This document shows, in pieces, positions 1-7,815 of a stretch of DNA of 18,359 bases (position 1 is its first letter; each line of letters begins with the position of its first letter). Under the pieces are notes generated by a model, which was given only the letters and a program-made list of their open reading frames with translations, was not told where the DNA came from and did no database searches. The stretch comes from Bacillota bacterium (GTDB lineage: Bacteria > Bacillota > Clostridia > Christensenellales > Aristaeellaceae). A program made the position numbers and the translations under genes. The stretch spans positions 1 through 18,359 of the forward strand of contig JAGVSV010000283.1 of assembly GCA_019137115.1 (NCBI GenBank). The letters run 5' to 3'.

Positions 1-1
1 C

Positions 2-1627
2 GACAAGGTGCTGGACGCGGAGCCGGTGCAGGAGGATGCCGCCGGGTTCTCCGGATGGGAAACGTCTGACCTGCGGGCCTGGCTGAATGAGAGCTTCGTG
101 GGCGCCGCGTTTGATGCGACCCAACTGGCAGCAGTGGTTACCGATGATCAGGGCGACCGCGCCACGCTGCCAGACGCGGAGCTGCTCAAGGACGAAACGC
201 AGGGATTTTGGCGCGACGCTGACCGCATCGCGGCGGCAACCGCGTATGCCCAGGCCCAGGGCGTAAAGCGCTACAACGCCAAAGAAGCCGCGTACTGGAT
301 GCGCACCCGGTCGACCGACAACCCGTTCGCGCAGCGCGTGGTGATCTCCGGCGGCCGCTCCGGCGTGCTGAACGTGGCCTCGCCGGACATCGGCGCGCGG
401 CCCATGGTACTTCTGTCGCTGGACGTGCTAGTGACGACGGCTGGCACGGGTACGCTCCAGGATCCCTGGCAGCTATCCGCGTCGCCGGAGGCCATCGAGC
501 AAGCCCGCCTTGCGCGCGAACAACAGGAGCAGGAAGCGCGCCGGGCCGAAGAGGAACGCCGGGCAAGGGAGCAGGAGCAGAAAGCGCGGGATCAGCGCGC
601 GCTGGAGGAAGCGCAAACCGCGTTGATCGAAGCGCAAGCCGCGCTTAAAGCCGCTCAGGATGTTGGAGCATCCAAAGAGGAACTGACCGCACTGAAAGCC
701 GTGGTCGCTGAAAAGCAGCAGGCGCTCAACAAACTGACCATGACCGAGCGCGAAGGGTTCCCGATGCTGACCGCACAGGGCTTCCTACCCGAGGGGGAAG
801 CGGAGTTCATCCACGAGGACCCAGACAACGGCGTCTGGCGGTACGCCAGCCAGGACCTGCTGATCGAGATCAATCGCGCGTCCCTGGATGGGCCGGTGCG
901 CTACCTGGCCGCCGAGGTGTTTGTGCGCGAAGGCGCCCCCGGCTTCCGCATGGTGCCGCACGACTGGGACAACATGCTGGTGGACGCCAAGCGGCATGTG
1001 GAAAAACCGGTGGTGATCGCCAGGAACAACCAGCTGGTGTTCACCATGGACGGCGATTATTTCCTGTACCGCATCGGCCGCCGCCGCACGGTCAAGACGT
1101 TTTCCGTGGGCGTGGTGATCCGGCAGGGCGAAATCCTGGTGGACAGCCCGCCGGCCGAATCGCGCAACACCTACCCGCCGCTGGACATGCTGGCGCTGTA
1201 CCCGGATGGCGACATGCGCGCCTACAAAGCCAGGGAGCGCACTGCGCAGGAGCTGATCGATGAAGGCGCGGTGGACGTGCTGTCCTTTGGCCCGTATTTG
1301 ATCCGCGACGGCGAGATCAACACCAGCTACACGACCTATGGCACATCGCTGCAGCCGCGCGCTGCGGTGGGCAAGGTTGAAAAAGGCCATTACTGGTGCC
1401 TGATCGTGGAAGGGCGCATCGCGGAAAGCCGCGGCATGACCACCCGCCAGGTCGGCGACCTGATGGCACAGCTGGGCTGCACGATGGCGTTCAACCTGGA
1501 CGGCGGCTGGACGTCGGCCATGGTGTTCATGGGCAAGCAGCTAAACCAGCTGGACCGCACCGGCATCAAGGACAACGCGCGCCCGCAGAACGAAGTGATG
1601 GGGATCGGGGTGACCAATGCGTACTAA
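2..1627 (+). CDS. DUF6273 / coiled-coil / phosphodiester glycosidase (NAGPA-type) protein, 5' partial
   Basis: The reading frame is open to the window edge, so the true start lies upstream; the GTG at 8 has no ribosome binding site. Numbering from that GTG, residues about 1-165 resemble DUF6273: a W-x-T/S-x-x-L-R-x-W-L-N motif near the start, then TAYAQAQG, and a G-x-R-P-M-V-L-L-S closing segment. Residues about 165-245 are a long charged Glu/Arg/Ala/Gln-rich coiled coil. The C-terminal third is a phosphodiester glycosidase domain (PF09992/NAGPA type), with SFGPYLIRDGEI, PRAAVG and the hallmark NLDGGWTSAMV at residues 496-506. In this family the fold is tied to hydrolysis of phosphodiester-linked sugars, but most bacterial members are untested. 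It overlaps the downstream capA-like gene by 11 bases. The domain assignment is by recalled motifs; export is inferred from its neighbours, since the N-terminus is missing. Confidence 0.85.
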   Translation, partial: DKVLDAEPVQEDAAGFSGWETSDLRAWLNESFVGAAFDATQLAAVVTDDQGDRATLPDAELLKDETQGFWRDADRIAAATAYAQAQGVKRYNAKEAAYWMRTRSTDNPFAQRVVISGGRSGVLNVASPDIGARPMVLLSLDVLVTTAGTGTLQDPWQLSASPEAIEQARLAREQQEQEARRAEEERRAREQEQKARDQRALEEAQTALIEAQAALKAAQDVGASKEELTALKAVVAEKQQALNKLTMTEREGFPMLTAQGFLPEGEAEFIHEDPDNGVWRYASQDLLIEINRASLDGPVRYLAAEVFVREGAPGFRMVPHDWDNMLVDAKRHVEKPVVIARNNQLVFTMDGDYFLYRIGRRRTVKTFSVGVVIRQGEILVDSPPAESRNTYPPLDMLALYPDGDMRAYKARERTAQELIDEGAVDVLSFGPYLIRDGEINTSYTTYGTSLQPRAAVGKVEKGHYWCLIVEGRIAESRGMTTRQVGDLMAQLGCTMAFNLDGGWTSAMVFMGKQLNQLDRTGIKDNARPQNEVMGIGVTNAY

Positions 1628-2675
1628 AAAGCTGCTCGCCCTGCTGGTTATCCTCCTGCTGCTGCCCGCGCTGGCGGCGGGGGAAGTGACCACCATCAAG
1701 CTGACCTTTGTCGGGGACTGCACGCTGGGCGGCCACGAAGGCTGGATGAATTACTCGATCGGCACGTTCAAAGTGATGCAGCAGGAGGTGGGCAACTACA
1801 CCTATTTCCTGGAAAAGGTGCAGGACATCTTTGCGCAGGACGACTGCACTATTGTTAATCTCGAGGTTGTGCTGGCTGACAGCGCGCGGGGGCTCAACCC
1901 CGAGCGCAAATGGAACTTCCGGGGCGCCACGGATTATGTCAACATCTTAACCCAAGGCAGCGTGGAAGCGGTGACGCTGGGCAACAACCACACGATGGAC
2001 TTTGGCAGGCCCGGCTTTGACAGCACGCGCGAAACCCTGAAAGCGGCCGGTGTCAGCTATTGCATCGACCAGGAAGTGTTCTTCTTTGAAAGGGACGGCG
2101 CGCGCGTCGCATTCCTGGGTTTCTGGGAGACATCCTTCCGGCGGCACAAGAAATGGCTGGCCACCGAGATCCCCCGTCTGAAGGCCGAGGAAGGTTGCGA
2201 CGCCGTGGTCATCCTGTACCACGGCGGGCGGGAGTACAACGTGAAGCACGCCAAATCCCAGCAGGAGGATATGCGCTGGGCGATTGACGCGGGCGCAGAC
2301 CTGGTGGTGGGACATCACCCGCACGTGCTGCAAGGGATCGAGCAGTACAACAACCGCGCGATCTACTACAGCCTGGGCGATTTCTGCTACGGCGGCAACC
2401 GCAAGCCGCGCGAGGTGGAATACCCCACCATCGTGCTGGGCGTGGAGCTGGCGTTTGACGAGCACGGCCTTGCCTGGCAGCAGGCCACGATCCACCCCGC
2501 GCGCATCTCCGGCACCGCGCCGCGCAACAACTACCAGCCCTATCTGGTCACAGGCGACCAAGCGCTGGACGTGATGACGCGTCTTCAGAACGACACGACC
2601 CACGAGCTGGCGCCCTATGTGGAAGGCCAGGGTGCCGTACAACCAAAGCTGTACGCAAGGGAGGAGACACCATGA
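1617..2675 (+). CDS. CapA family exported metallophosphoesterase-like protein
   Basis: This 352-residue protein starts with a clear signal peptide: MRTKKLL, a long Leu-rich core, and A-L-A-A-G at residues 18-22. It has the CapA/PGA_cap landmarks in order: F-V-G-D-C near residues 31-35, NLEVVL, the metal-site motif LGNNHTMDFG (N123, N124, H125), ILYHGGREY, VVGHHPHVLQGIE (H233, H234, H236) and IYYSLGDFCYGG. The family has a calcineurin-like phosphoesterase fold; CapA takes part in poly-gamma-glutamate capsule assembly, but most clostridial homologues lack the capBC partners and have no known substrate. No capB or capC is visible here. The start overlaps the previous gene by 11 bases and the stop overlaps the next start as ATGA, so the three genes should be translated together. 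Family assignment is firm; polymer and reaction are unknown. Confidence 0.9.
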   Translation: MRTKKLLALLVILLLLPALAAGEVTTIKLTFVGDCTLGGHEGWMNYSIGTFKVMQQEVGNYTYFLEKVQDIFAQDDCTIVNLEVVLADSARGLNPERKWNFRGATDYVNILTQGSVEAVTLGNNHTMDFGRPGFDSTRETLKAAGVSYCIDQEVFFFERDGARVAFLGFWETSFRRHKKWLATEIPRLKAEEGCDAVVILYHGGREYNVKHAKSQQEDMRWAIDAGADLVVGHHPHVLQGIEQYNNRAIYYSLGDFCYGGNRKPREVEYPTIVLGVELAFDEHGLAWQQATIHPARISGTAPRNNYQPYLVTGDQALDVMTRLQNDTTHELAPYVEGQGAVQPKLYAREETP

Positions 2676-3715
2676 CCGCAACACGCACCCCACAACGCAT
2701 CCTTCTGTTCGTCCTTGCCCTGTGCCTGATGCTGCCCCTGCTCACCAGCGCGGAGGATACCACGCTGGATCTGAGCGGCAAGCCCGTGGGCGACGTTCAG
2801 GGCCTGATCGCCACGCTGGCGCAAAAGCCCGGCTTGACGCGCGTCAACCTGGACAAATCCGGCCTGTCGCTTCCGGACATGAAGCTGCTGGTGGACACCT
2901 ATCCCAACATCGCGTTCTATTGGACGCTGGACATGTTCGGCATCCCGGTGACCAGCGATGACACCTACATTGACCTGGGCAAGACCAAGATCGAACGGCT
3001 CAGCCAGCTCAAGGCCTATCTGGATGTGCTGCCTCGTTTGACCCGGATTGATATGTTTGACACCCGCCTACAGACCAAGGCCGGCATCCAGCTGTTTGAG
3101 GAGTATCCGCACATCTGTTTTGGCGCCACCATCTGGCTGTACCACCGCAACATGCGCACCGATACCGAGGTGGTGTCGCTTCACTACCGGCGGCAGCCGG
3201 AGTACAAGAGCCCCGACTTTGAGGCGCTCAAATACTTCCCGGATGTGCGCGCGCTGGATCTGGGGCACAATGACATCACCGATGTGTCCTTCCTGCGCTA
3301 CATGCCCAAGCTGCGCGTGCTGATCCTGGCGGACAACCTGATCACCGACATCACCCCGATCGCCGACCTGAAAGAGCTGTATTTTCTCGAATTGTTCATG
3401 AACAAGATCACAGATGTATCCCCGCTGGCGAACCTGCCCGAGTTGCTGGATCTGAACCTGTGCTACAACGACATCCAGGACGCCACGCCGCTGCTGACAT
3501 TGACCCAGATGGAGCGCTGCTGGTTTTCCCACGCCAACCTGCCCAAGGACCAGCAGGAGATGCTGGTGGCGGGGCTGCCCAATTGCGAGTTTAACTTCAC
3601 TGTACGCCTGGCCACGCACGACGGCTGGCGCGAACATCCGCGCTTTCCGGTGCTCAGGCAGTCGCTCAACAGCGGCATCTACACCGACTGGCCCGTGGAG
3701 GAGCCCGAGAAGTAA
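2672..3715 (+). CDS. Exported leucine-rich repeat protein (internalin-like)
   Basis: The 347-residue product has a signal peptide (about residues 1-27, cut near L-L-T-S-A-E). An N-terminal region (about 30-175) has irregular LRR-like strands such as LTRVNLDKSGLS and LTRIDMFDTRL. A run of SDS22/internalin-type 22-residue repeats follows at about 190-285, with the recurring pattern L-x-x-L-x-L-x-x-N-x-I-x-D-x-x-x-L (for example VRALDLGHNDITDVSFLRYM and ELYFLELFMNKITDVSPLANL). These repeats normally make a curved binding surface for proteins or glycans. There is no LPxTG or S-layer-like tail; the protein ends in EEPEK, so it may be free or held by other contacts. It is the last gene of the three-gene operon (ATGA overlap with capA-like) and is followed by a terminator. 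The ligand is unknown. Confidence 0.9.
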   Translation: MTATRTPQRILLFVLALCLMLPLLTSAEDTTLDLSGKPVGDVQGLIATLAQKPGLTRVNLDKSGLSLPDMKLLVDTYPNIAFYWTLDMFGIPVTSDDTYIDLGKTKIERLSQLKAYLDVLPRLTRIDMFDTRLQTKAGIQLFEEYPHICFGATIWLYHRNMRTDTEVVSLHYRRQPEYKSPDFEALKYFPDVRALDLGHNDITDVSFLRYMPKLRVLILADNLITDITPIADLKELYFLELFMNKITDVSPLANLPELLDLNLCYNDIQDATPLLTLTQMERCWFSHANLPKDQQEMLVAGLPNCEFNFTVRLATHDGWREHPRFPVLRQSLNSGIYTDWPVEEPEK

Positions 3716-3733
3716 GCCGCACAGTAAACCTTG

Positions 3734-3759
3734 GCAGCCCTGCGTGGGCTGCTTTTTTT
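3734..3759 (+). terminator. Rho-independent terminator after the LRR gene
   Basis: A perfect 7-bp stem GCAGCCC (3734-3740) / GGGCTGC (3746-3752) with a 5-base loop is followed by seven T. It lies 18 bases after the stop of the LRR gene and closes the first operon. Confidence 0.9.
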
Positions 3760-3788
3760 ACTGCAAAGCGGGTACAACATAGTGTACC
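3757..3788 (+). promoter_or_regulatory. Possible promoter with an inverted-repeat operator upstream of the sugar dehydrogenase gene
   Basis: An inverted repeat GGTACA-N6-TGTACC (3771-3776 and 3783-3788) lies 38 bases upstream of the next start codon. It overlaps a weak promoter match: TTTACT at 3757-3762 and CATAGT at 3779-3784, 16 bases apart, each 4 of 6 to consensus. The placement would suit a repressor site, but six-base arms can occur by chance. Confidence 0.35.
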
Positions 3789-3826
3789 TGGATCTGCACC
3801 AAGCGAATGCCTGAAGGAGGCGCACC

Positions 3827-4930
3827 ATGACCAAAACGATCCGAATCCTCATGATATCCATTTTGCTGTTCGCCATCGCTGTTCCAGTGGCCGCAACTGA
3901 AGCACCGCCCGCGCTGACCGTGGAGGTGCTGGCATCAGGCCTCACCAACCCCTGGGACGTGGGATTCCTGGCGGATGGCAACCTGGTGTTCACCCAGCGC
4001 CCCGGCACCGTTTCGCTGATCAGCGGCGGCAACGTGACCGAAATCGCCCGGATCCCCGACGTGGCCGCCCGCGGCGAGGGCGGCCTGATGGGCATCGCTG
4101 TGGACACGGCGTTTGACGAGCACCCCTACCTGTACGTCGCCTACAACACCCTGCGCTCCGGGAGCCCGGAAGTGGTGGTGACCCGCTACACCTACGCGGA
4201 CAACGCGCTCACAGCACCCATGGACATCATCACCGGGCTTCCGGCCATTCCGGGCGGCCGGCACTCCGGCGCGCAGCTGGAGATGGACGCGTCCAGCGTG
4301 CTGTGGGTGGGCACAGGGGACGCCGCCACCGGCACCAATCCCCAGGATCCCACCAGTTTGGGCGGCAAGGTGCTGCGCGTGCAACGCGACGGCACACCGG
4401 CCGAGGGCAACCTGGGCGAGCCGTTTGATCCGCGCATCTTCAGCTACGGCCACCGCAACACCCAGGGCTTGGCGCTGCTGTCCGAGCCGGTGGACGGCGT
4501 GTATGGCTACAGCGCCGAACACGGTTCCTATCGCGATGATGAACTCAACCCCCTGGTGCCCGGCAACTTTGGCTGGTCGCCGCATCCTCCATACGATGAA
4601 AGCGTGCCCATGACTGACCTGGACCGCTTCCCGGACGCCATCCCCGCGGCTTGGTCCAGCGGGGAACGGACGATCGCTATCTCCGGCGTCACCCAGCTGC
4701 GCGGCGACCATTGGGGCATCCTGGACGGCGCATGGGCGATGGCCGTGCTCAAAGACCAGCACGTGCGCGTGGTGCGCATCGAAAACGGCGCCACCACCGC
4801 CGAGTGGAAACTCCTTGAGGGCGAATACGGCCGCATCCGCGCCAGCGTGCTGGGGCCGGATGGTGCGCTGTACCTGACGACGGACAATGGAAGCGATGAC
4901 AAAGTGCTCCGGATAACACCCACGCCATAG
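3827..4930 (+). CDS. Exported PQQ-dependent sugar dehydrogenase family protein (glucose/sorbosone dehydrogenase fold)
   Basis: The 367-residue protein has a signal peptide (residues 1-23, core ILMISILLFAIAVPVA, cut near A-A-T-E). The body is a six-bladed beta-propeller of the GSDH family (PF07995). Visible motifs are the opening L-T-N-P-W-D-V-G-F-L, GEGGLMGIAVD, the substrate-site GRHSGAQLEM with His146, VGTGDAATGTNPQDP, SYGHRNTQGLA, EHG-x-x-D-D-E-L-N and NFGW, and a C-terminal GPDGALYLTTDN. Characterised relatives oxidise aldoses outside the membrane with PQQ and calcium. Many bacterial members are uncharacterised and may bind no PQQ; no pqq synthesis genes are in this window, so cofactor use is unproven. 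A strong ribosome binding site AAGGAGG (3814-3820) supports the start. The gene is monocistronic, with terminators on both sides. Confidence 0.88.
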   Translation: MTKTIRILMISILLFAIAVPVAATEAPPALTVEVLASGLTNPWDVGFLADGNLVFTQRPGTVSLISGGNVTEIARIPDVAARGEGGLMGIAVDTAFDEHPYLYVAYNTLRSGSPEVVVTRYTYADNALTAPMDIITGLPAIPGGRHSGAQLEMDASSVLWVGTGDAATGTNPQDPTSLGGKVLRVQRDGTPAEGNLGEPFDPRIFSYGHRNTQGLALLSEPVDGVYGYSAEHGSYRDDELNPLVPGNFGWSPHPPYDESVPMTDLDRFPDAIPAAWSSGERTIAISGVTQLRGDHWGILDGAWAMAVLKDQHVRVVRIENGATTAEWKLLEGEYGRIRASVLGPDGALYLTTDNGSDDKVLRITPTP

Positions 4931-4946
4931 CCAAATAATAACAAGC

Positions 4947-4975
4947 AAACCGCGCCTTTCGGAGCGCGGTTTTTT
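4947..4975 (+). terminator. Rho-independent terminator after the sugar dehydrogenase gene
   Basis: A 9-bp stem AAACCGCGC (4947-4955) / GCGCGGTTT (4964-4972) with an 8-base loop runs into a T tract (TTTTTT, 4970-4975). It lies 16 bases after the TAG stop and separates this gene from the nqr operon. Confidence 0.92.
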
Positions 4976-4976
4976 G

Positions 4977-5004
4977 TTGCAAATGACCACACCATCGCTA
5001 TAAT
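4977..5004 (+). promoter_or_regulatory. Predicted sigma-A-type promoter of the nqr operon
   Basis: TTGCAA (4977-4982) and a perfect TATAAT (4999-5004) are 16 bases apart. It starts right at the T tract of the preceding terminator, so the nqr genes should have their own transcript. The predicted start of transcription (about 5011) falls at the ribosome binding site, giving an unusually short leader; this weakens the call somewhat. Confidence 0.6.
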
Positions 5005-5010
5005 GAATCG

Positions 5011-5019
5011 GGAGGTGAT
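5011..5019 (+). promoter_or_regulatory. Ribosome binding site that decides the nqrB start
   Basis: GGAGGTGAT (5011-5019) is a nine-base match to the complement of the 16S rRNA 3' end. It places translation initiation at ATG 5024 (or 5030), and rules against the in-frame ATG at 5003, which lies upstream of it and overlaps the TATAAT box. Confidence 0.75.
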
Positions 5020-5023
5020 GCGC

Positions 5024-5995
5024 ATGCAGATGAAAAACCTGTTTACAAAACAAAAGATGATGCGGACGGTGCTTCTGTCCCTGGTTCCCGTCACGCTGGC
5101 CGCGGTGTTCCTGTTCGGGTGGCGGGTCATCCCGTTGATGCTGGTTGCCATCGTGGCGGCCTGCGTCAGCGAGTACCTGGTGATGCGCACGATCCAGAAG
5201 GAAAAGACCAAGATTTCGGAGGCCGCGCTGGTCAGCGCCGTGCTGTTTACCCTGACGCTGCCGCCGGACACGCCCTTCTGGGTGGCGGTGATCGGCATCG
5301 TGTTCGGCATCGTCTTTGGCAAAACGGTCTTTGGCGGCTTCGGGCGCAACATCTTCAACCCCGCGCTGGTCGGCCGCTGCTTTATCTATATCGCGTTCCC
5401 CGCACAGATGACCATGCTCTGGCCGCAGCCGTTCACGGCGCTGCCCGGCGGGTTTGCCGCCTGGATGCCGCTGGCCACAGACGCAGTTTCCTCGGTTACG
5501 CCCCTGATCGCGCTGGGCAAGGGGCTGGAAACACCGGCGCTGATCGACATGCTGCTGGGCTTTGTGTCCGGCTCCCTGGGCGAGACCAGTGCCATCCTGA
5601 TCGCCCTATGCGGCGTGTACCTCGTGTACAGGAAAGTCGCCTCCTGGCAGATCATGGTGTCCACCGTGGTGTCGGCGTTCCTGCTGTCCGCGGTGCTTTT
5701 CTATACCGGCGTCAGCACTGCTGATCCCGTGTTCACGGTGCTGTCCGGCGGGCTGATGTTCGGCGCGGTCTTTATGGCCACCGATCCCATTTCAGCACCC
5801 AAATTGAAGCCGGTGCAGTGGGTGTACGGGGTGCTCATCGGGCTGTTTACCGTGATCATCCGCATCTTTGGCCTGTTCACCGAGGGCATGATGTTCGCCA
5901 TCCTGATCGCCAATGCCTTAACCCCGCTGATGGAACTCAAGCACAAGCAGTACACGGACAAAGCCAAAAAGAAAACGGCGGAGGTGGCCGCATGA
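5024..5995 (+). CDS. nqrB: Na+-translocating NADH dehydrogenase subunit B (NqrB/RnfD family)
   Basis: A multi-spanning inner-membrane subunit of about 323 residues that carries covalent FMN and forms part of the sodium path. Family signatures are LVSAVLFTLTLPPDTPFW, VFGKTVFGGFGRNIFNPALVGR, the AFPAQM segment and D-A-V-S-S-V-T-P. Thr159 in the last motif is the expected flavin attachment residue. ATG 5024 is chosen because the strong ribosome binding site lies just upstream. The protein is RnfD-sized and lacks the long N-terminal part of the proteobacterial NqrB (around 410 residues as I recall). Its stop overlaps the nqrC start as ATGA. No nqrA or rnfC precedes it; the upstream gene is a terminated sugar dehydrogenase. 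The NQR name rests mainly on the linked nqrD, nqrE and nqrF; from this subunit alone RnfD would be equally reasonable. Confidence 0.9.
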   Translation: MQMKNLFTKQKMMRTVLLSLVPVTLAAVFLFGWRVIPLMLVAIVAACVSEYLVMRTIQKEKTKISEAALVSAVLFTLTLPPDTPFWVAVIGIVFGIVFGKTVFGGFGRNIFNPALVGRCFIYIAFPAQMTMLWPQPFTALPGGFAAWMPLATDAVSSVTPLIALGKGLETPALIDMLLGFVSGSLGETSAILIALCGVYLVYRKVASWQIMVSTVVSAFLLSAVLFYTGVSTADPVFTVLSGGLMFGAVFMATDPISAPKLKPVQWVYGVLIGLFTVIIRIFGLFTEGMMFAILIANALTPLMELKHKQYTDKAKKKTAEVAA

Positions 5996-6573
5996 AGAAG
6001 GGCCATATCTATACGCTGGTGTTCATGCTGGCGCTCAGCACTGTGCTGACGCTGGCGCTGGCGCTGGCGTATGAGGGATTCAAGCCCAACATCGCCGCCC
6101 ATGACGACCTCAAGAAAGAGCGCTCGGTGCTCTACGCGCTGGGCCTGGACGAAGGCTTGACCGACGAGCAGGTCACCGACACCTTCGCTAAAGTCGTGGA
6201 GCCGGTGGAAGGCCAGGGCTATGTCTACAAGCAGGACGGCCAGGTCAGGGGCTACGCGGTGCCATTTACCGGCGCGGGCCTCTGGGGCAGCATCACCGGC
6301 TATGCCGGGCTGAGCGGCGAAAAGGACAAGTTGACGGGCATCGTGTTCACCAAGCAGAACGAAACGCCCGGCTTGGGCGGCCGCATTGACGAGACCGAAT
6401 ACCGGGAGCAGTTCCGCAACCTGCCGATCGCGCCGGGCACGTTGCTCAGCTATGGCCAGCACGACGGCTATCGCCTGGACGGCATCACCGGCGCCACGCA
6501 GACATCCAACGCCGTGATCAGGATCATCAACCAGATGCTGTCCGACCATGTGTTCAACGAGGGGGTGCAGTAA
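5992..6573 (+). CDS. nqrC: Na+-translocating NADH dehydrogenase subunit C (NqrC/RnfG family)
   Basis: This 193-residue protein has one N-terminal membrane segment (about residues 7-27) and an extracytoplasmic FMN-binding domain. Characteristic motifs are GAGLWGSITGYAGL (residues 94-107), N-E-T-P-G-L-G-G (123-130) and the flavinylation site D-G-I-T-G-A-T (163-169); Thr169 should carry FMN through a phosphoester bond, which normally requires an ApbE flavin transferase (none in this window). In the complex it accepts electrons from the NqrD/NqrE iron centre and passes them to NqrB. At 193 residues it is close to RnfG and shorter than proteobacterial NqrC. It overlaps nqrB by 4 bases, and nqrD begins on the base after its stop. 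Confidence 0.9.
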   Translation: MKKGHIYTLVFMLALSTVLTLALALAYEGFKPNIAAHDDLKKERSVLYALGLDEGLTDEQVTDTFAKVVEPVEGQGYVYKQDGQVRGYAVPFTGAGLWGSITGYAGLSGEKDKLTGIVFTKQNETPGLGGRIDETEYREQFRNLPIAPGTLLSYGQHDGYRLDGITGATQTSNAVIRIINQMLSDHVFNEGVQ

Positions 6574-7197
6574 ATGCCGGGCAATGTCACCAACACCCGC
6601 GAGATCGCCAAGACCCAGCTCTGGCGTGAAAACCAGGTGCTGCGCCAGATTCTGGGCATCTGCTCGTCGCTGGCTGTCACCAACTCGATGAAGAACTCGC
6701 TGGTCATGGGCCTGGGGCTAAGCTTTGTCACCGCGCTGTCCAGCATGACCCTGTCCGCCATGCGCGACATCATCCCGCACCGCGTGCGCATGATCGTGCA
6801 GACCATGGTCATCGCCGCCTATGTCATTCTGGTTGACCTGGCGCTGCAAGCCTTCCTGCCGGACATCTCCAAGCAGCTGGGCCCCTATGTGGGGCTGATC
6901 ATCACCAACTGCATCATCATGGGTCGCGCCGAAGCCTTCGCGCAGAAGAACCCGCCGCTGCCTGCCATGTGGGACGGTTTTTTCGCAGGCCTGGGGTATA
7001 CCTGGGTGCTGCTGTTCATCGCGCTGATCCGCGAGGTGCTGGGCTTTGGCACCGTGTTTGGCGTGAACGTGGACTTCATCGGCTTTGAGAGATGGACGAT
7101 CATGATCATGCCGCCGGCCGCGTTTTTCATCATCGGCAGCATGATCTGGGCGATGTCCGCACGCGCGCAGCGCCTGCCCACGCCCAACAAGAAGTAG
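6574..7197 (+). CDS. nqrD: Na+-translocating NADH dehydrogenase subunit D (NqrD)
   Basis: A 207-residue integral membrane subunit. The sequence follows NqrD rather than RnfE: GICSSLAVTNSMK, SKQLGPYVGLIITNCIIMGR (the latter ending in R-A-E-A-F-A), then W-D-G-F-x-A-G-L-G-Y and REVLGFGTVFG. Cys30 and Cys113 match the two NqrD cysteines that, together with two from NqrE, hold the intramembrane iron-sulfur centre in Vibrio cholerae NQR. It starts immediately after the nqrC stop, so translation is probably coupled. Length is normal for the family. Confidence 0.93.
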   Translation: MPGNVTNTREIAKTQLWRENQVLRQILGICSSLAVTNSMKNSLVMGLGLSFVTALSSMTLSAMRDIIPHRVRMIVQTMVIAAYVILVDLALQAFLPDISKQLGPYVGLIITNCIIMGRAEAFAQKNPPLPAMWDGFFAGLGYTWVLLFIALIREVLGFGTVFGVNVDFIGFERWTIMIMPPAAFFIIGSMIWAMSARAQRLPTPNKK

Positions 7198-7212
7198 GAA
7201 GGAGCAGACAAT

Positions 7213-7803
7213 ATGCCGGACATCAACCCCCTGATCATTTTCCTGGCGTCCATTGCCACCAGCAACATGGTGCTGAGCAATTTCCTGGGCATGTGCTCCT
7301 ATCTGTCGGTTTCCTCCGAGTACAAGACCGCGTCCGGCCTGGGCATGGCGGTGACGCTGGTGCTGGTGTTGACCAGCGCGCTGAACTGGGCGGTATATAC
7401 CTACCTGATCGTGCCGCTGGATTTGGTTTATCTGCAGTACGTGATCTTTATCATTGTGATCGCCGCGCTCGTGCAGGTGCTGGAGATGGCGATGGACCGC
7501 TACACGCCCGACCTGCACGCCAAGCTGGGCATCTTTCTGCCGCTGATCACGGTCAACTGCGCCATTCTGGGCGCCACGCTGTTCATGGTGATCCGCAGCT
7601 ACGGCTTTGTGCAGTCCGTCCTGTACGGCTTGGGCTCCGGCCTGGGCTGGTGGCTGGCGATTTCCATGCTGGCGGCGATGCGCGAGAAGCTGGCCAAAGC
7701 CAAGCTGCCCCCGGGCATGTCCGGGCCTGCCATCAGCTTTATCATCACCGGCATCATGGCCATGGCGTTCATCGGCTTTTCCGGCATATTCACCATCCAG
7801 TAG
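7213..7803 (+). CDS. nqrE: Na+-translocating NADH dehydrogenase subunit E (NqrE)
   Basis: A 196-residue membrane subunit paired with NqrD as an inverted-topology relative. NqrE motifs are N-M-V-L-S-N-F-L-G-M-C with Cys28, AALVQVLEM, LGIFLPLITVNCAILG with Cys116, YGLGSGLGWWLAI and LPPGMSG. Cys28 and Cys116 complete the four-cysteine site with NqrD Cys30 and Cys113, so the transmembrane electron step looks intact. An AAGGAG ribosome binding site (7198-7203) precedes the ATG, in a 15-base gap after nqrD. The C-terminal half reads much closer to NqrE than to RnfA. Confidence 0.93.
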   Translation: MPDINPLIIFLASIATSNMVLSNFLGMCSYLSVSSEYKTASGLGMAVTLVLVLTSALNWAVYTYLIVPLDLVYLQYVIFIIVIAALVQVLEMAMDRYTPDLHAKLGIFLPLITVNCAILGATLFMVIRSYGFVQSVLYGLGSGLGWWLAISMLAAMREKLAKAKLPPGMSGPAISFIITGIMAMAFIGFSGIFTIQ

Positions 7804-7815
7804 GCGGGAGGACGC

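Noticed and set aside
5003..5023. ATG at 5003 as the nqrB start
   Set aside because: It overlaps the TATAAT box and lies upstream of the GGAGGTGAT ribosome binding site; 5024 fits far better.
3935..5053. A 372-codon minus-strand open frame opposite the sugar dehydrogenase
   Set aside because: It is a shadow of the coding strand, and it runs through a plus-strand terminator and promoter.
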